Part shown: one piece after another, positions 43,051 to 50,996 of the stretch
Numbering within the stretch: position 1 is the first letter of the stretch
Layout: each line of letters starts with the position of its first letter
Assembly: GCF_017353255.1 (NCBI RefSeq)
Contig: NZ_JAFMYU010000003.1
Location: 62,001-126,000, forward strand
Reading direction: 5' to 3'
DNA length: 64,000 bases
Origin: Fibrella aquatilis
GTDB lineage: Bacteria > Bacteroidota > Bacteroidia > Cytophagales > Spirosomataceae
The notes under the pieces: model-generated
Told to the model about the DNA's origin: nothing
The model's input: the letters and a program-made list of their open reading frames with translations, nothing else
Database searches by the model: none
Position numbers and translations under genes: made by a program

Positions 43051-44127
43051 TTGGAACGCCCGAATGACAAATGGCTGCGTATTGTGTTGATTCCACTGAT
43101 CGCACTGGTGTTCGTTGTTGTTAGCTATAATACGAATAGCTTAACACTCGACTGGACCCAAGCGGTGGCCTGGTGGGTTGTGAACAGCCTGTTTAGCCTG
43201 GTTCTGTGGGAGGTGTCGATGCAGTGGGTGCTTTATGTTCGGCGCCGCTACAACCGAATCGAGCAGACGCGCCAACGGGTGCTGACTACCTTCATCGGCT
43301 ACACGGTGATTGTCGTCGCCTGCCAATCGGCATTTATTCAACTAGTCAAGGTTACGCACACGAACACCGTACCGATAACGGTTGGTATGTATTTGAAAAG
43401 TTTTGGTATCGGCTTGATTTGCTTACTGCTTATCGGATCGGTATTAGAGTTTATTTATTACATGGAAAAGTACCGCGAGGCTATCCAGGAGTCGGAAGCG
43501 ATGAAAAAAGCGGGGTTGCAAAGTCAGTACGACAGCCTGAAGAATCAGGTGAACCCGCATTTTCTGTTCAACTGCCTCAACTCGCTCAGCGCCCTCATCG
43601 GTGAAGACCGCGCCAAAGCAACCCTATTCCTCGACGAACTCGCCAGCGTATACCGCTACCTATTGCAGGCGGGTCAGCGCCCGCTGGTGACCCTGGCCGA
43701 CGAAGCGATCTTTCTCGACGCGTACAGCTATTTGCTCGACACCCGTTTTGGCAGTGCGCTCCGCTGGGAGATCCGCCTGGATAAGTCGCTGATGGACCAC
43801 TGGCTGCCGCCGCTCACGATTCAGACGCTGGTAGAGAACGCCCTGCGCCTGAACATGGCCCTGCCCGAACGCCCGCTCACACTGCACATCACCACACAGC
43901 CTGCTGGTATACTAGCGGTTTGCAATTCGCTTCAGCGCAAGAAAGTGGCGGTGCTGGCCCCGCAGGGCGGGCTGACTATGCTAGCCGAGCGCTATGCGTC
44001 GCTGGGGTTGCCCGTACCCACCATCGAAGACAACGGCGAGCAATTTACCGTACGCCTGCCCCTGACGCCAAAAGAACGGGTGCCCGAGTCGCCCTCCGAA
44101 ACTGTCAGCCACCCAACTAGCCCATGA
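43051..44127 (+). CDS. LytS-type sensor histidine kinase (HK4), unusual N box
   Basis: The TTG at 43051 gives 358 residues starting LERPNDKWLRIVLIPLI, which aligns end to end with HK7 (LIPLNDRWLRIVGISLL), also TTG-started; an earlier TTG at 43024 is the alternative. Four membrane segments precede the kinase core NPHFLFNCLNSLSALIGED and DELASVYRYLLQAG. The N box is VENALRLNMALPERPL where the paralogues have ENAVKHN, so the usual His and second Asn are changed and ATP binding may be altered. It overlaps HK5 by 4 bp (ATGA). Confidence 0.88.
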   Translation: MERPNDKWLRIVLIPLIALVFVVVSYNTNSLTLDWTQAVAWWVVNSLFSLVLWEVSMQWVLYVRRRYNRIEQTRQRVLTTFIGYTVIVVACQSAFIQLVKVTHTNTVPITVGMYLKSFGIGLICLLLIGSVLEFIYYMEKYREAIQESEAMKKAGLQSQYDSLKNQVNPHFLFNCLNSLSALIGEDRAKATLFLDELASVYRYLLQAGQRPLVTLADEAIFLDAYSYLLDTRFGSALRWEIRLDKSLMDHWLPPLTIQTLVENALRLNMALPERPLTLHITTQPAGILAVCNSLQRKKVAVLAPQGGLTMLAERYASLGLPVPTIEDNGEQFTVRLPLTPKERVPESPSETVSHPTSP

Positions 44128-45161
44128 AGCTCGCGCGCTATTCGAATCAGGACGAAGTGATGCAGGTGCTGATTGTCCCGGTCTACGTGGGCGTGCTCAA
44201 CTGGCTCATGCTGGGCAACCAATACTGGCGCAACGGCTGGGTGTTTCTCGTCGCCACGGTGCTGACATTGGTGGCAGCGCTGCTGGCCTGGTTTATTAAT
44301 AACGCCGTCGGACTGTATCTAAACAGGCGTTTTCCAGACATTGACCAAACCCTTCTGCGGTTGTCGTGGCTGCTAGGCTGGTGCGCGCTGGTGGGCTGGT
44401 CGTACTGCCTATTTCTCTACGGCTGTTACTACCTGATCAACTCGCCCAACCTGCCCATGCAGCCGGGTCGGCTACCCCTGGTGTTGCTGTTCAACCTGCT
44501 GGTGGTACTCATGGTCATCGTCTTTTACGAAGGCATCCGGGCGTTTGAACGCTGGGAGAGCGCATTGCGCAAAACGGAAGAGCTGAAACAAGCGAACCTG
44601 CAAAGTCAGTTTGATAGCCTCCGAAGCCAGATCAATCCGCACTTTCTGTTCAACAGCCTCAACACGCTCTCGTCGCTCATTGAAGAAGACGCCGGGCAGG
44701 CCGAACTGTTTGTGGAAGAGATGGCGAGTGTGTATCGCTATCTGCTGCGAAGCAACGAATCGCAGATGGCTACTTTAGCCGACGAGCTGGCCTTTGCGCA
44801 GTCTTATTTCCATCTCCTCAGCACACGCTACGGGGCCAACATTCACTTGAGCCAGGCCGTAAACGAGCAGTACGAAACCTGCCTGCTACCCCCGCTGACG
44901 TTGCAGCTGTTGCTGGAAAATGCGGTGAAGCACAACGTCATTTTGCCCGACCAGCCCCTGCACATCAGCATCCGCACGGCGGACAACGACCGGCTGGTGG
45001 TGCAAAACAACCTGCAACGCAAAAGCACGCGCATCCTGAGCAATCAGGTGGGCCTGAGCAACATTGCCACCCAGTACCGCCTGCTGGGCGGGGGTGAGAT
45101 TCGGGTGGAGGACGACGACCAGTTTTTCACCGTCACCCTGCCACTGCTCCGGCCCCTGTAA
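44124..45161 (+). CDS. LytS-type sensor histidine kinase (HK5)
   Basis: The 345-residue protein starts in an ATGA overlap with HK4. It has four membrane helices (about 12-140), then LQSQFDSLRSQINPHFLFNSLNTLSSLIEED, VEEMASVYRYLLRSN and LLENAVKHNVILPDQPL. Its last 70 codons (44943-45154) are 210/212 identical in DNA to the end of HK7 although the rest of the two proteins is much more divergent, which points to recent gene conversion. No response regulator is adjacent. Confidence 0.9.
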   Translation: MKLARYSNQDEVMQVLIVPVYVGVLNWLMLGNQYWRNGWVFLVATVLTLVAALLAWFINNAVGLYLNRRFPDIDQTLLRLSWLLGWCALVGWSYCLFLYGCYYLINSPNLPMQPGRLPLVLLFNLLVVLMVIVFYEGIRAFERWESALRKTEELKQANLQSQFDSLRSQINPHFLFNSLNTLSSLIEEDAGQAELFVEEMASVYRYLLRSNESQMATLADELAFAQSYFHLLSTRYGANIHLSQAVNEQYETCLLPPLTLQLLLENAVKHNVILPDQPLHISIRTADNDRLVVQNNLQRKSTRILSNQVGLSNIATQYRLLGGGEIRVEDDDQFFTVTLPLLRPL

Positions 45162-45228
45162 CCCCCGTCCGCCGCTACGACGGGCATTCATTTAGCAGAA
45201 TTAAACGACACTTCATGCCGCTGTTTTG

Positions 45229-45279
45229 ACGGTTGAGTGGGTACGTCATTTGTCCCTAACCCGCCTGCGGCAACTTTTA
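45229..45279 (+). promoter_or_regulatory. Possible degenerate promoter module of HK6
   Basis: ACGGTTGA (GTTGA at 45232, one mismatch to GTTCA) is 40 bp from AACTTTTA (45272-45279). Weaker than the other modules. A small CCCGTC/GACGGG hairpin lies just upstream at 45165-45183. Confidence 0.35.
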
Positions 45280-45346
45280 TACTGGCAATGCGGCAGAACC
45301 TGTTCGTGGCCCTATGCCGCTGCCTACCAAACGCAACAATACACAC

Positions 45347-46672
45347 ATGACTTTCCAACTCTGGGGTGCGGTCTTTACGGGTATGATGCTGTCGATCATG
45401 TTGTTGAACATGGTCCAGTGGACAATCTACCGCGACCGGAGCTACGGACTCTATACCCTGTATATGCTGGCGTGGCTGTTCTACTTCGGCCTGCGCATCT
45501 ATGCCTTCCGCGACTGGTTTTCGCCTGAAACCAACCACTTCGTGCGCGCCGTGGCGCCTATGGGGGCCTACTACATCTACTTCGACTTTGCCGACGCTAT
45601 TCTTGATCTGCGCCGCCGGTTGCCCCGTTTCTACGGCCAGTTGCAGCTCGTTAAACTGGGCATTACGGGCTATATAGGGCTGCATATTAGCCTGTGCTAC
45701 CTGCTGCCCTGGTTGCCGGGTATCTACGAAACATCGTTTATCACCATGCGGCTGGCAATGGCCGTGCTGGGTGTATATGGTATCTGGCAGATGCTGCGCC
45801 TGGGCGACGTGGTCTCCAGGGCCTACGCCACGGGCACGGGCTTTCTGCTGGTAGGTGGTCTCACGGCCATGTTTTTATCGATGACCCGCCCCGCCGAAGA
45901 CTGGAATGCCCCGTTTTGGCAGGTGTCGCTGACCTACATGCAGATTGGGATCATCGCCGAACTGGTGTGTTTTTCGCTGGGGCTGAGCTACCGGCAACGG
46001 CGGGCCACAGTACGCGGCGCGGTAATGGAGCAGGCCCTGGCCCACGAACGCGAAAAACACCACCGCGACCAGCTCGAAGCCGAACTGGCCCTGCGGCGGA
46101 TGGAACAGGAAAAGGTGGAGGTGCAGATTCGGGGTCTACAGGCGCAGGTGAATCCTCATTTCCTGTTCAATAGCCTCAACTCGCTCAGCGCCCTCATCGA
46201 AGACGATACCCAGCGGGCAGGGGTGTTTCTCGACGAGCTAAGTTCGGTCTACCGCTACCTGCTGCGTTCTAACGACCAGATCCTGACCTCACTGGCGGCT
46301 GAACTGGCCTTCAGCCGGTCCTACTGCCACCTGTTGCAGACTCGCCACGGCAGTGCGTTGCGCGTGGAATGGCAGGTAGACTCGCCGCTGCTGGGTCGCC
46401 AGCTGCCTCCGCTCACGCTGCAACTGCTGCTGGAAAACGCCGTGAAGCACAACATTGCCCTGCCCGAACAGCCGCTGCACATTGCCATCAGCACCGACAC
46501 CAACAACCAGCTCCAGGTACGTAACAACATCCAGCGAAAGAGCGTCCGGGTGGCCTCGCCCGGCCTGGGTTTAGCCAATATTCTCTCTAAATATCAGATG
46601 CTCAACCAGCCCATTCCCACCATTCTCGAAGACGCTGGTCAGTTTGTGGTGACGCTGCCGCTGGTGGGGTGA
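45347..46672 (+). CDS. LytS-type sensor histidine kinase with seven-helix sensor (HK6)
   Basis: The likely start MTFQLWGAVFTGMMLSIML at 45347 gives 441 residues, about 90 more than its neighbours. The N-terminal half (5-215) has seven hydrophobic segments, like 7TM-type sensor modules, followed by a coiled coil (about 220-265, EQALAHEREKHHRDQLEAEL) and the kinase core QVNPHFLFNSLNSLSALIEDD, DELSSVYRYLLRSN, LLENAVKHNIALPEQPL. The different sensor region shows that this kinase core has been combined with another input domain. Its C-terminus groups with HK3. No LytTR regulator is adjacent. Confidence 0.88.
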   Translation: MTFQLWGAVFTGMMLSIMLLNMVQWTIYRDRSYGLYTLYMLAWLFYFGLRIYAFRDWFSPETNHFVRAVAPMGAYYIYFDFADAILDLRRRLPRFYGQLQLVKLGITGYIGLHISLCYLLPWLPGIYETSFITMRLAMAVLGVYGIWQMLRLGDVVSRAYATGTGFLLVGGLTAMFLSMTRPAEDWNAPFWQVSLTYMQIGIIAELVCFSLGLSYRQRRATVRGAVMEQALAHEREKHHRDQLEAELALRRMEQEKVEVQIRGLQAQVNPHFLFNSLNSLSALIEDDTQRAGVFLDELSSVYRYLLRSNDQILTSLAAELAFSRSYCHLLQTRHGSALRVEWQVDSPLLGRQLPPLTLQLLLENAVKHNIALPEQPLHIAISTDTNNQLQVRNNIQRKSVRVASPGLGLANILSKYQMLNQPIPTILEDAGQFVVTLPLVG

Positions 46673-46811
46673 TGGCCTGCCGCCACCTGGGCTGGTCATC
46701 CGCCAAAATGGCTGCTTTGTGGTTGCCTTTTTCTGTTTTGTCGGGCGGGAGCTTGCTTGTTTTGGGTCAATAGCGTAATCTGTGAACCAATTGATCTGAA
46801 CGACCCCGCCT

Positions 46812-47909
46812 TTGATACCCCTAAACGACAGATGGTTACGTATTGTCGGCATTAGCCTGCTGAGCGTACTCTATATCCTGAGCAGTGGCATCCTGTCGCA
46901 GCCTTTCTCAGCGGCAATAGGGCTTCGGATTGGCTTGAGCGTTGGGATCTTCGTTGTTTTCTGGCATGCCTTCCGCGCCCTGATCGTATTCATTCGACGT
47001 CGGTTTTTGAGCAAACAACAAGCTGGTAAACGCTTGCTGCTCACGTTCCTGGCGGGCGTGGTGATGGCGTCTGGCTTAAGCTGGCTGTCGGCGGGGCTTC
47101 GGTTTTGGGTTCGGCATGGCACGTTGGTCAATTATCACAACGCAGAGCAGGCGGCCAGCTTTTCGCTCAACAGCATGACCGTCTCGTTCAGCCTGTTCGG
47201 GATCGATCTATTTCAGTCTATGCTGATAACGGGCTTCTACCTGGCTGTTTACGAGACTTTCTTTTTCATTCGCGACTCGGTTGTCAATCAACGGCGGCTG
47301 AAGCAGGTGGAGCAGGAAAAAGAAAAACTGCACACGGCCAACCTGCAAAGTCAGCTCGACGCGCTGAAGCAGCAGGTGCAGCCGCATTTTCTTTTCAACA
47401 GCCTGAACGTCCTCGATTCGCTCATTGACGAAGACCCTACGCAGGCCCGAATCTTTCTCGACGAGTTAAGTTCAGTCTACCGCTACCTACTGCGAGCCAA
47501 CCGCGATAGTAACCTCACAGACCTTAGCACTGAGCTTGAGTTCATCCAGTCGTATTTTCACCTGCTCAAAACACGCCACGGCACGGGTCTGGGTCTGCAC
47601 GTGGCCGTAGCGGACGAGTACCAGGCCTGCCTGCTGCCGACCCTGACCCTGCAACTGCTGGTAGAAAATGCGGTGAAGCATAACATCGTCTTGCCCGACC
47701 AGCCCCTGCACATCAGCATCCGCACGGCGGACAACGACCGGCTGGTGGTGCAAAACAACCTGCAACGCAAAAGCACGCGCATCCTGAGCAACCAGGTGGG
47801 CCTGAGCAACATTGCCACCCAGTACCGCCTGCTGGGTGGGGGTGAGATTCGGGTGGAGGACGACGACCAGTTTTTCACCGTCACCCTGCCACTGCTCCGG
47901 CCGGCGTAG
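46812..47909 (+). CDS. LytS-type sensor histidine kinase (HK7)
   Basis: The TTG at 46812 gives 365 residues (LIPLNDRWLRIVGISLL). Four membrane helices (about 8-150) and a short coiled coil precede the core LKQQVQPHFLFNSLNVLDSLIDED, where Gln replaces the usual Asn before PHF, then DELSSVYRYLLRAN and LVENAVKHNIVLPDQPL. The last 212 bp of shared sequence (47691-47902) are nearly identical to HK5. It closes the second kinase cluster; a weak CCCGC/GCGGG hairpin follows. Confidence 0.88.
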   Translation: MIPLNDRWLRIVGISLLSVLYILSSGILSQPFSAAIGLRIGLSVGIFVVFWHAFRALIVFIRRRFLSKQQAGKRLLLTFLAGVVMASGLSWLSAGLRFWVRHGTLVNYHNAEQAASFSLNSMTVSFSLFGIDLFQSMLITGFYLAVYETFFFIRDSVVNQRRLKQVEQEKEKLHTANLQSQLDALKQQVQPHFLFNSLNVLDSLIDEDPTQARIFLDELSSVYRYLLRANRDSNLTDLSTELEFIQSYFHLLKTRHGTGLGLHVAVADEYQACLLPTLTLQLLVENAVKHNIVLPDQPLHISIRTADNDRLVVQNNLQRKSTRILSNQVGLSNIATQYRLLGGGEIRVEDDDQFFTVTLPLLRPA

Positions 47910-47955
47910 CCCCGCCTGCTGTTAGAGCGGGTAATCGGTTTAGTTTCGGCAAATG

Positions 47956-48027
47956 CCGGTTCATCCGTCGCTTTTGACGCCTGAGCGGGCCAGGCATTGG
48001 CCTCCGGCCGCCTGTGGGGCAACTTTA
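47956..48027 (+). promoter_or_regulatory. GTTCA/TTTA promoter module with 61-bp spacing
   Basis: CCGGTTCA (GTTCA at 47959) and CAACTTTA (48020-48027) are 61 bp apart, as in the efflux operon module at 18986. Confidence 0.45.
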
Positions 48028-48079
48028 CATCGCCGATAGGGCAACAACCTTCTTCTTGAACAATAACAAACACATACTC

Positions 48080-48517
48080 ATGAAAACTGCACTCATTACC
48101 CGTCGTCTGGCCATGGCTATGCTGGCCGTTTCGCTGTTCAGCGCCTGTAAAAAAGATAGCGTAGATGCCATTACGCCCACCACCGACCTCGGTACCCGCG
48201 CCGCTGGTCAGTACACCCTAACCGAGCTGTCGGCTGGTGGAAAGACCATCCCCGCCGCCCAAGCCGACCTGAAAGGGACCATCAGCATCACCCGCGCCAC
48301 GGCCACGTCGGCCAACATTGATTTCAACATCCGGTCGAAGTCAGACAACGATGAGGTGCTCGTGGGCAACGTCAATGGCCTGGAACTGAGCGCCAGTGGT
48401 AATGTTATTGCCTTCAAAGGTCAGAATGCCCAGGTGGCCACCCTCAATGGCAACAAACTCAGCGTCGAGATCGAAGACAATTCTGGTGTTGCCGTTACGT
48501 TTATCGCTACAAAATAG
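48080..48517 (+). CDS. Small lipoprotein
   Basis: The ATG at 48080 starts a 145-residue lipoprotein (LAMAMLAVSLFSAC, Cys20). The mature part is beta-rich: GQYTLTELSAGGKTIPAAQADLKGTISI, SANIDFNIRSKSDNDEVLVGNV, NKLSVEIEDNSGVAVTFIATK. This resembles META/lipocalin-like small lipoproteins of Bacteroidota without a firm family match. It has its own promoter and no terminator before the fucosidase gene, so read-through is possible. Confidence 0.72.
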   Translation: MKTALITRRLAMAMLAVSLFSACKKDSVDAITPTTDLGTRAAGQYTLTELSAGGKTIPAAQADLKGTISITRATATSANIDFNIRSKSDNDEVLVGNVNGLELSASGNVIAFKGQNAQVATLNGNKLSVEIEDNSGVAVTFIATK

Positions 48518-48602
48518 GGGAGGGTACAGCCACCATTCACCGCAAATGCAGTAGTATTGGAGCCTAATGGACTGCTCTGTCTCAACCGGCCCCTGTCAAC
48601 TC

Positions 48603-49940
48603 ATGCGTACCCTCCTTGTTGCCTGCGCCGCGCTTGTGGCGCTCACTGCCACGGCGCAACCCAAACCCACCGCCCGGCAACTGGCCTGGCAACAGCGCGA
48701 AACCACGGCGTTTCTACACTTCACGGTCAACACCTTTACCGACAAAGAATGGGGCGACGGCACCGAAAGTCCGGCGGTATTTAACCCCACCAAGCTCGAT
48801 GCCCGGCAGTGGGTGCGGGCGTTGAAAGCAGGCGGGTTCAGGCTGGCTATTCTCACCGCCAAACACCACGACGGGTTTTGCCTGTGGCCGTCGAAGCTGA
48901 CGGAGCACTCGGTGAAAAACAGCCCCTACAAGGGCGGAAAAGGGGATATTGTGCGTGAAGTTGCCGATGCCTGCCGTGAATATGGGCTGAAATTTGGGGT
49001 GTACCTTTCGCCCTGGGACCGCCACGAACCGCGCTATGGCACCGCTGCCTACAACGACTATTACAAGGCGCAACTGCGCGAACTGCTCACCAACTACGGT
49101 CCCATTGCCGAGGTCTGGTTCGACGGGGCTAAGGGTGAAAACGCGAAGGACATGACCTATGATTTTGCGGGTTATTGGGCCATCGTGCGCCAGCTTCAGC
49201 CCGAGGCGGTCATGTTCTCCGACGCCGGTCCCGATGTGCGCTGGGTGGGCAACGAAAAGGGCAACGCAGGCGAAACCTGCTGGTCGACGATTGATACTAC
49301 GGGCCTGGCTCCCGGCAAAGCCGATGCCGCCTACCTGAACCGCGGCGACGCCAATGGCCACGTCTGGCTCCCCGCCGAAACCGACGTGTCTATCCGCCCC
49401 GGCTGGTTTTATCACGCGTCGGAAGACGGTAAGGTGCGCACACCGAAGGACCTGGTGAACCTCTATTACGAATCCGTTGGCCGCAACAGCCTGTTGCTGC
49501 TCAATATCCCACCCAACCGCGAGGGCCTGCTGGCTGATACCGACGTGGCCAATATCCGCGAGTTTCGGCGCATACTGAACGAGACCTTCCGCCAGAATCT
49601 GGTGGCGAATAGCCCAAAACAGACGGATGGCAACCTGGCCACCTACACGGTGCTGGTAACTAATAAGCCATTGGAAATCAGTCTGAAAGCCGAAGTCGAT
49701 TTTGACCGGGTTTCCATCCAGGAGAACATAGCCAACGGGCAGCAGATCATCGACGGGCGGGTAGAGTATTGGGATGGCAAAACCTGGCAGCTGATCAAAC
49801 CGTTTACCACCGTAGGCTATAAGCGCCTGCTCCGTTTCCCGGCAATCCGATCCTCAAAAATCCGCCTCACCATCGCTAACGCCAAAGGCCCCGTTGAACT
49901 CGCCGAAGTGGGGGTTTTCAAGGCGAGTGAGGGGGAGTAG
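48603..49940 (+). CDS. Secreted alpha-L-fucosidase, family GH29
   Basis: The ATG at 48603 begins a signal peptide (MRTLLVACAALVALTATAQ); 445 residues. Family signatures are FLHFTVNTFTDKEWG, ILTAKHHDGFCLWPSK, KFGVYLSPWDRHEPRYG and IAEVWFDGAKGEN, whose Asp (D174) is the catalytic nucleophile in GH29. A C-terminal beta domain (about 345-445, ending AKGPVELAEVGVFKA) looks like an F5/8-type or fucosidase C-terminal module. It would release fucose from glycans in the periplasm or outside. It shares the glycan-degrading theme with the GH9, GH125 and SusC/SusD genes but is not beside them. Confidence 0.9.
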   Translation: MRTLLVACAALVALTATAQPKPTARQLAWQQRETTAFLHFTVNTFTDKEWGDGTESPAVFNPTKLDARQWVRALKAGGFRLAILTAKHHDGFCLWPSKLTEHSVKNSPYKGGKGDIVREVADACREYGLKFGVYLSPWDRHEPRYGTAAYNDYYKAQLRELLTNYGPIAEVWFDGAKGENAKDMTYDFAGYWAIVRQLQPEAVMFSDAGPDVRWVGNEKGNAGETCWSTIDTTGLAPGKADAAYLNRGDANGHVWLPAETDVSIRPGWFYHASEDGKVRTPKDLVNLYYESVGRNSLLLLNIPPNREGLLADTDVANIREFRRILNETFRQNLVANSPKQTDGNLATYTVLVTNKPLEISLKAEVDFDRVSIQENIANGQQIIDGRVEYWDGKTWQLIKPFTTVGYKRLLRFPAIRSSKIRLTIANAKGPVELAEVGVFKASEGE

Positions 49941-49944
49941 ATTT

Positions 49945-50009
49945 TAATGTACAATGTACAGACAGTCAAATCCTTTTATTGTACATTGTTCATTATCCAT
50001 TGTACATTA
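49945..50009. repeat. Word-repeat hairpin, TGTACAATG family (copy 1)
   Basis: TAATGTACAATGTACA on the left faces TTGTACATTGTTCATTATCC and ATTGTACATTA on the right, an imperfect inverted repeat made of the word TGTACAATG. The same family forms a perfect hairpin at 61177-61269. It ends 3 bp before the EcsC start codon. Confidence 0.7.
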
Positions 50010-50012
50010 AAC

Positions 50013-50726
50013 ATGACCCCATACGAACAGGCCGCGCAACGAGAACTAGCCCTTTGGGCAGAACAGATGCGGAAGAAGCCGTCGCTGATGAACCGGATGG
50101 CCAAGTCGGTGCAGGTAGGCATGAACCGGATCATTCCTAAAAAAGTCCATGCGGTTATCACGGCGGCTATCAAGCACATGACGCGGGCGGTGTTGGTGGG
50201 ATCGGAATATACCGCGCCGAAGCCTGTGGTGGAATCGCCGTTGCCCGAGCGGGAAGAGCGGGTGCGGGGCCGTATTTTGTGGTACAAGCGCGTAGGCGCT
50301 GCCGAGGGCGGCCTAACGGGCGCAGCGGGCTTTCTGGTGGGCCTTTCCGACTTTCCGCTACTGCTGAGCCTGAAAATGAAGTTGTTGTACGATATAGCAG
50401 CGCTCTACGGCTATGACGTAGCCGACTACCGCGAACGATTGTACGTGCTCTATATCTTTCAACTGGCATTTTCCAGCCAAAGTCGCCGACAGGAAATTTT
50501 CGCCCAGATGGAACATTGGGATGAACATGCCAAAACGCTACCCGAAGACATCAATCAGTTCGACTGGCTCACCTTTCAGCAGGAATACCGCGACTATATC
50601 GATCTGGCCAAGATGCTGCAACTCGTACCCGGCATTGGGGCCGTGGTGGGTGTTTGGGCCAATTGGCGACTGCTGGATGAGTTAGGAAGGGTAGCGGTGA
50701 TGGCCTACCGGATGAGGATTCTGTAG
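50013..50726 (+). CDS. EcsC-family protein
   Basis: The start MTPYEQAAQRELALWAEQM at 50013 gives 237 residues; the earlier in-frame ATG lies within the word repeat and is rejected. The body (AEGGLTGAAGFLVGLSDFPLLLSLKMKLLYDIAALYGYD ... RLYVLYIFQLAF) is the EcsC fold, with two Gly-rich amphipathic or membrane-associated helices and a final VPGIGAVVGVWANWRLLDELG. The founder from Bacillus belongs to an ABC exporter locus, but most homologues are orphan and unassigned, as here. Confidence 0.85.
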   Translation: MTPYEQAAQRELALWAEQMRKKPSLMNRMAKSVQVGMNRIIPKKVHAVITAAIKHMTRAVLVGSEYTAPKPVVESPLPEREERVRGRILWYKRVGAAEGGLTGAAGFLVGLSDFPLLLSLKMKLLYDIAALYGYDVADYRERLYVLYIFQLAFSSQSRRQEIFAQMEHWDEHAKTLPEDINQFDWLTFQQEYRDYIDLAKMLQLVPGIGAVVGVWANWRLLDELGRVAVMAYRMRIL

Positions 50727-50996
50727 CTACAAGTTTGATGAGTATTTATAGGTAAAACATTGATTCTTTTTACGATAGCAATACTATATAGTGGTTTTTA
50801 CTTGAAATGCTCAATAAACGGAGCGAGAGTTACTTACCTCTAGGCAAGTATTCCACCTTTTAATTTATATGTCATACCGTCTAATAGATGTGCAATGTAA
50901 TCGCCATTTCGTCATAATATGTTTGACGGATGCTCCATGTCCCGTCAACGGTTGACGAGTGGCCACTGAAGTGAATTACTTAACACACTATTTCGC
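50727..50996 (+). promoter_or_regulatory. AT-rich leader region of the curlin gene
   Basis: This 270-bp region is noticeably AT-richer than its surroundings and holds no gene. A perfect -7 box TATGTTTG is at 50918-50925, and a short inverted repeat CCGTCAACGGTTGACG (50942-50957) lies between it and the ATG, a possible operator. Confidence 0.45.
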
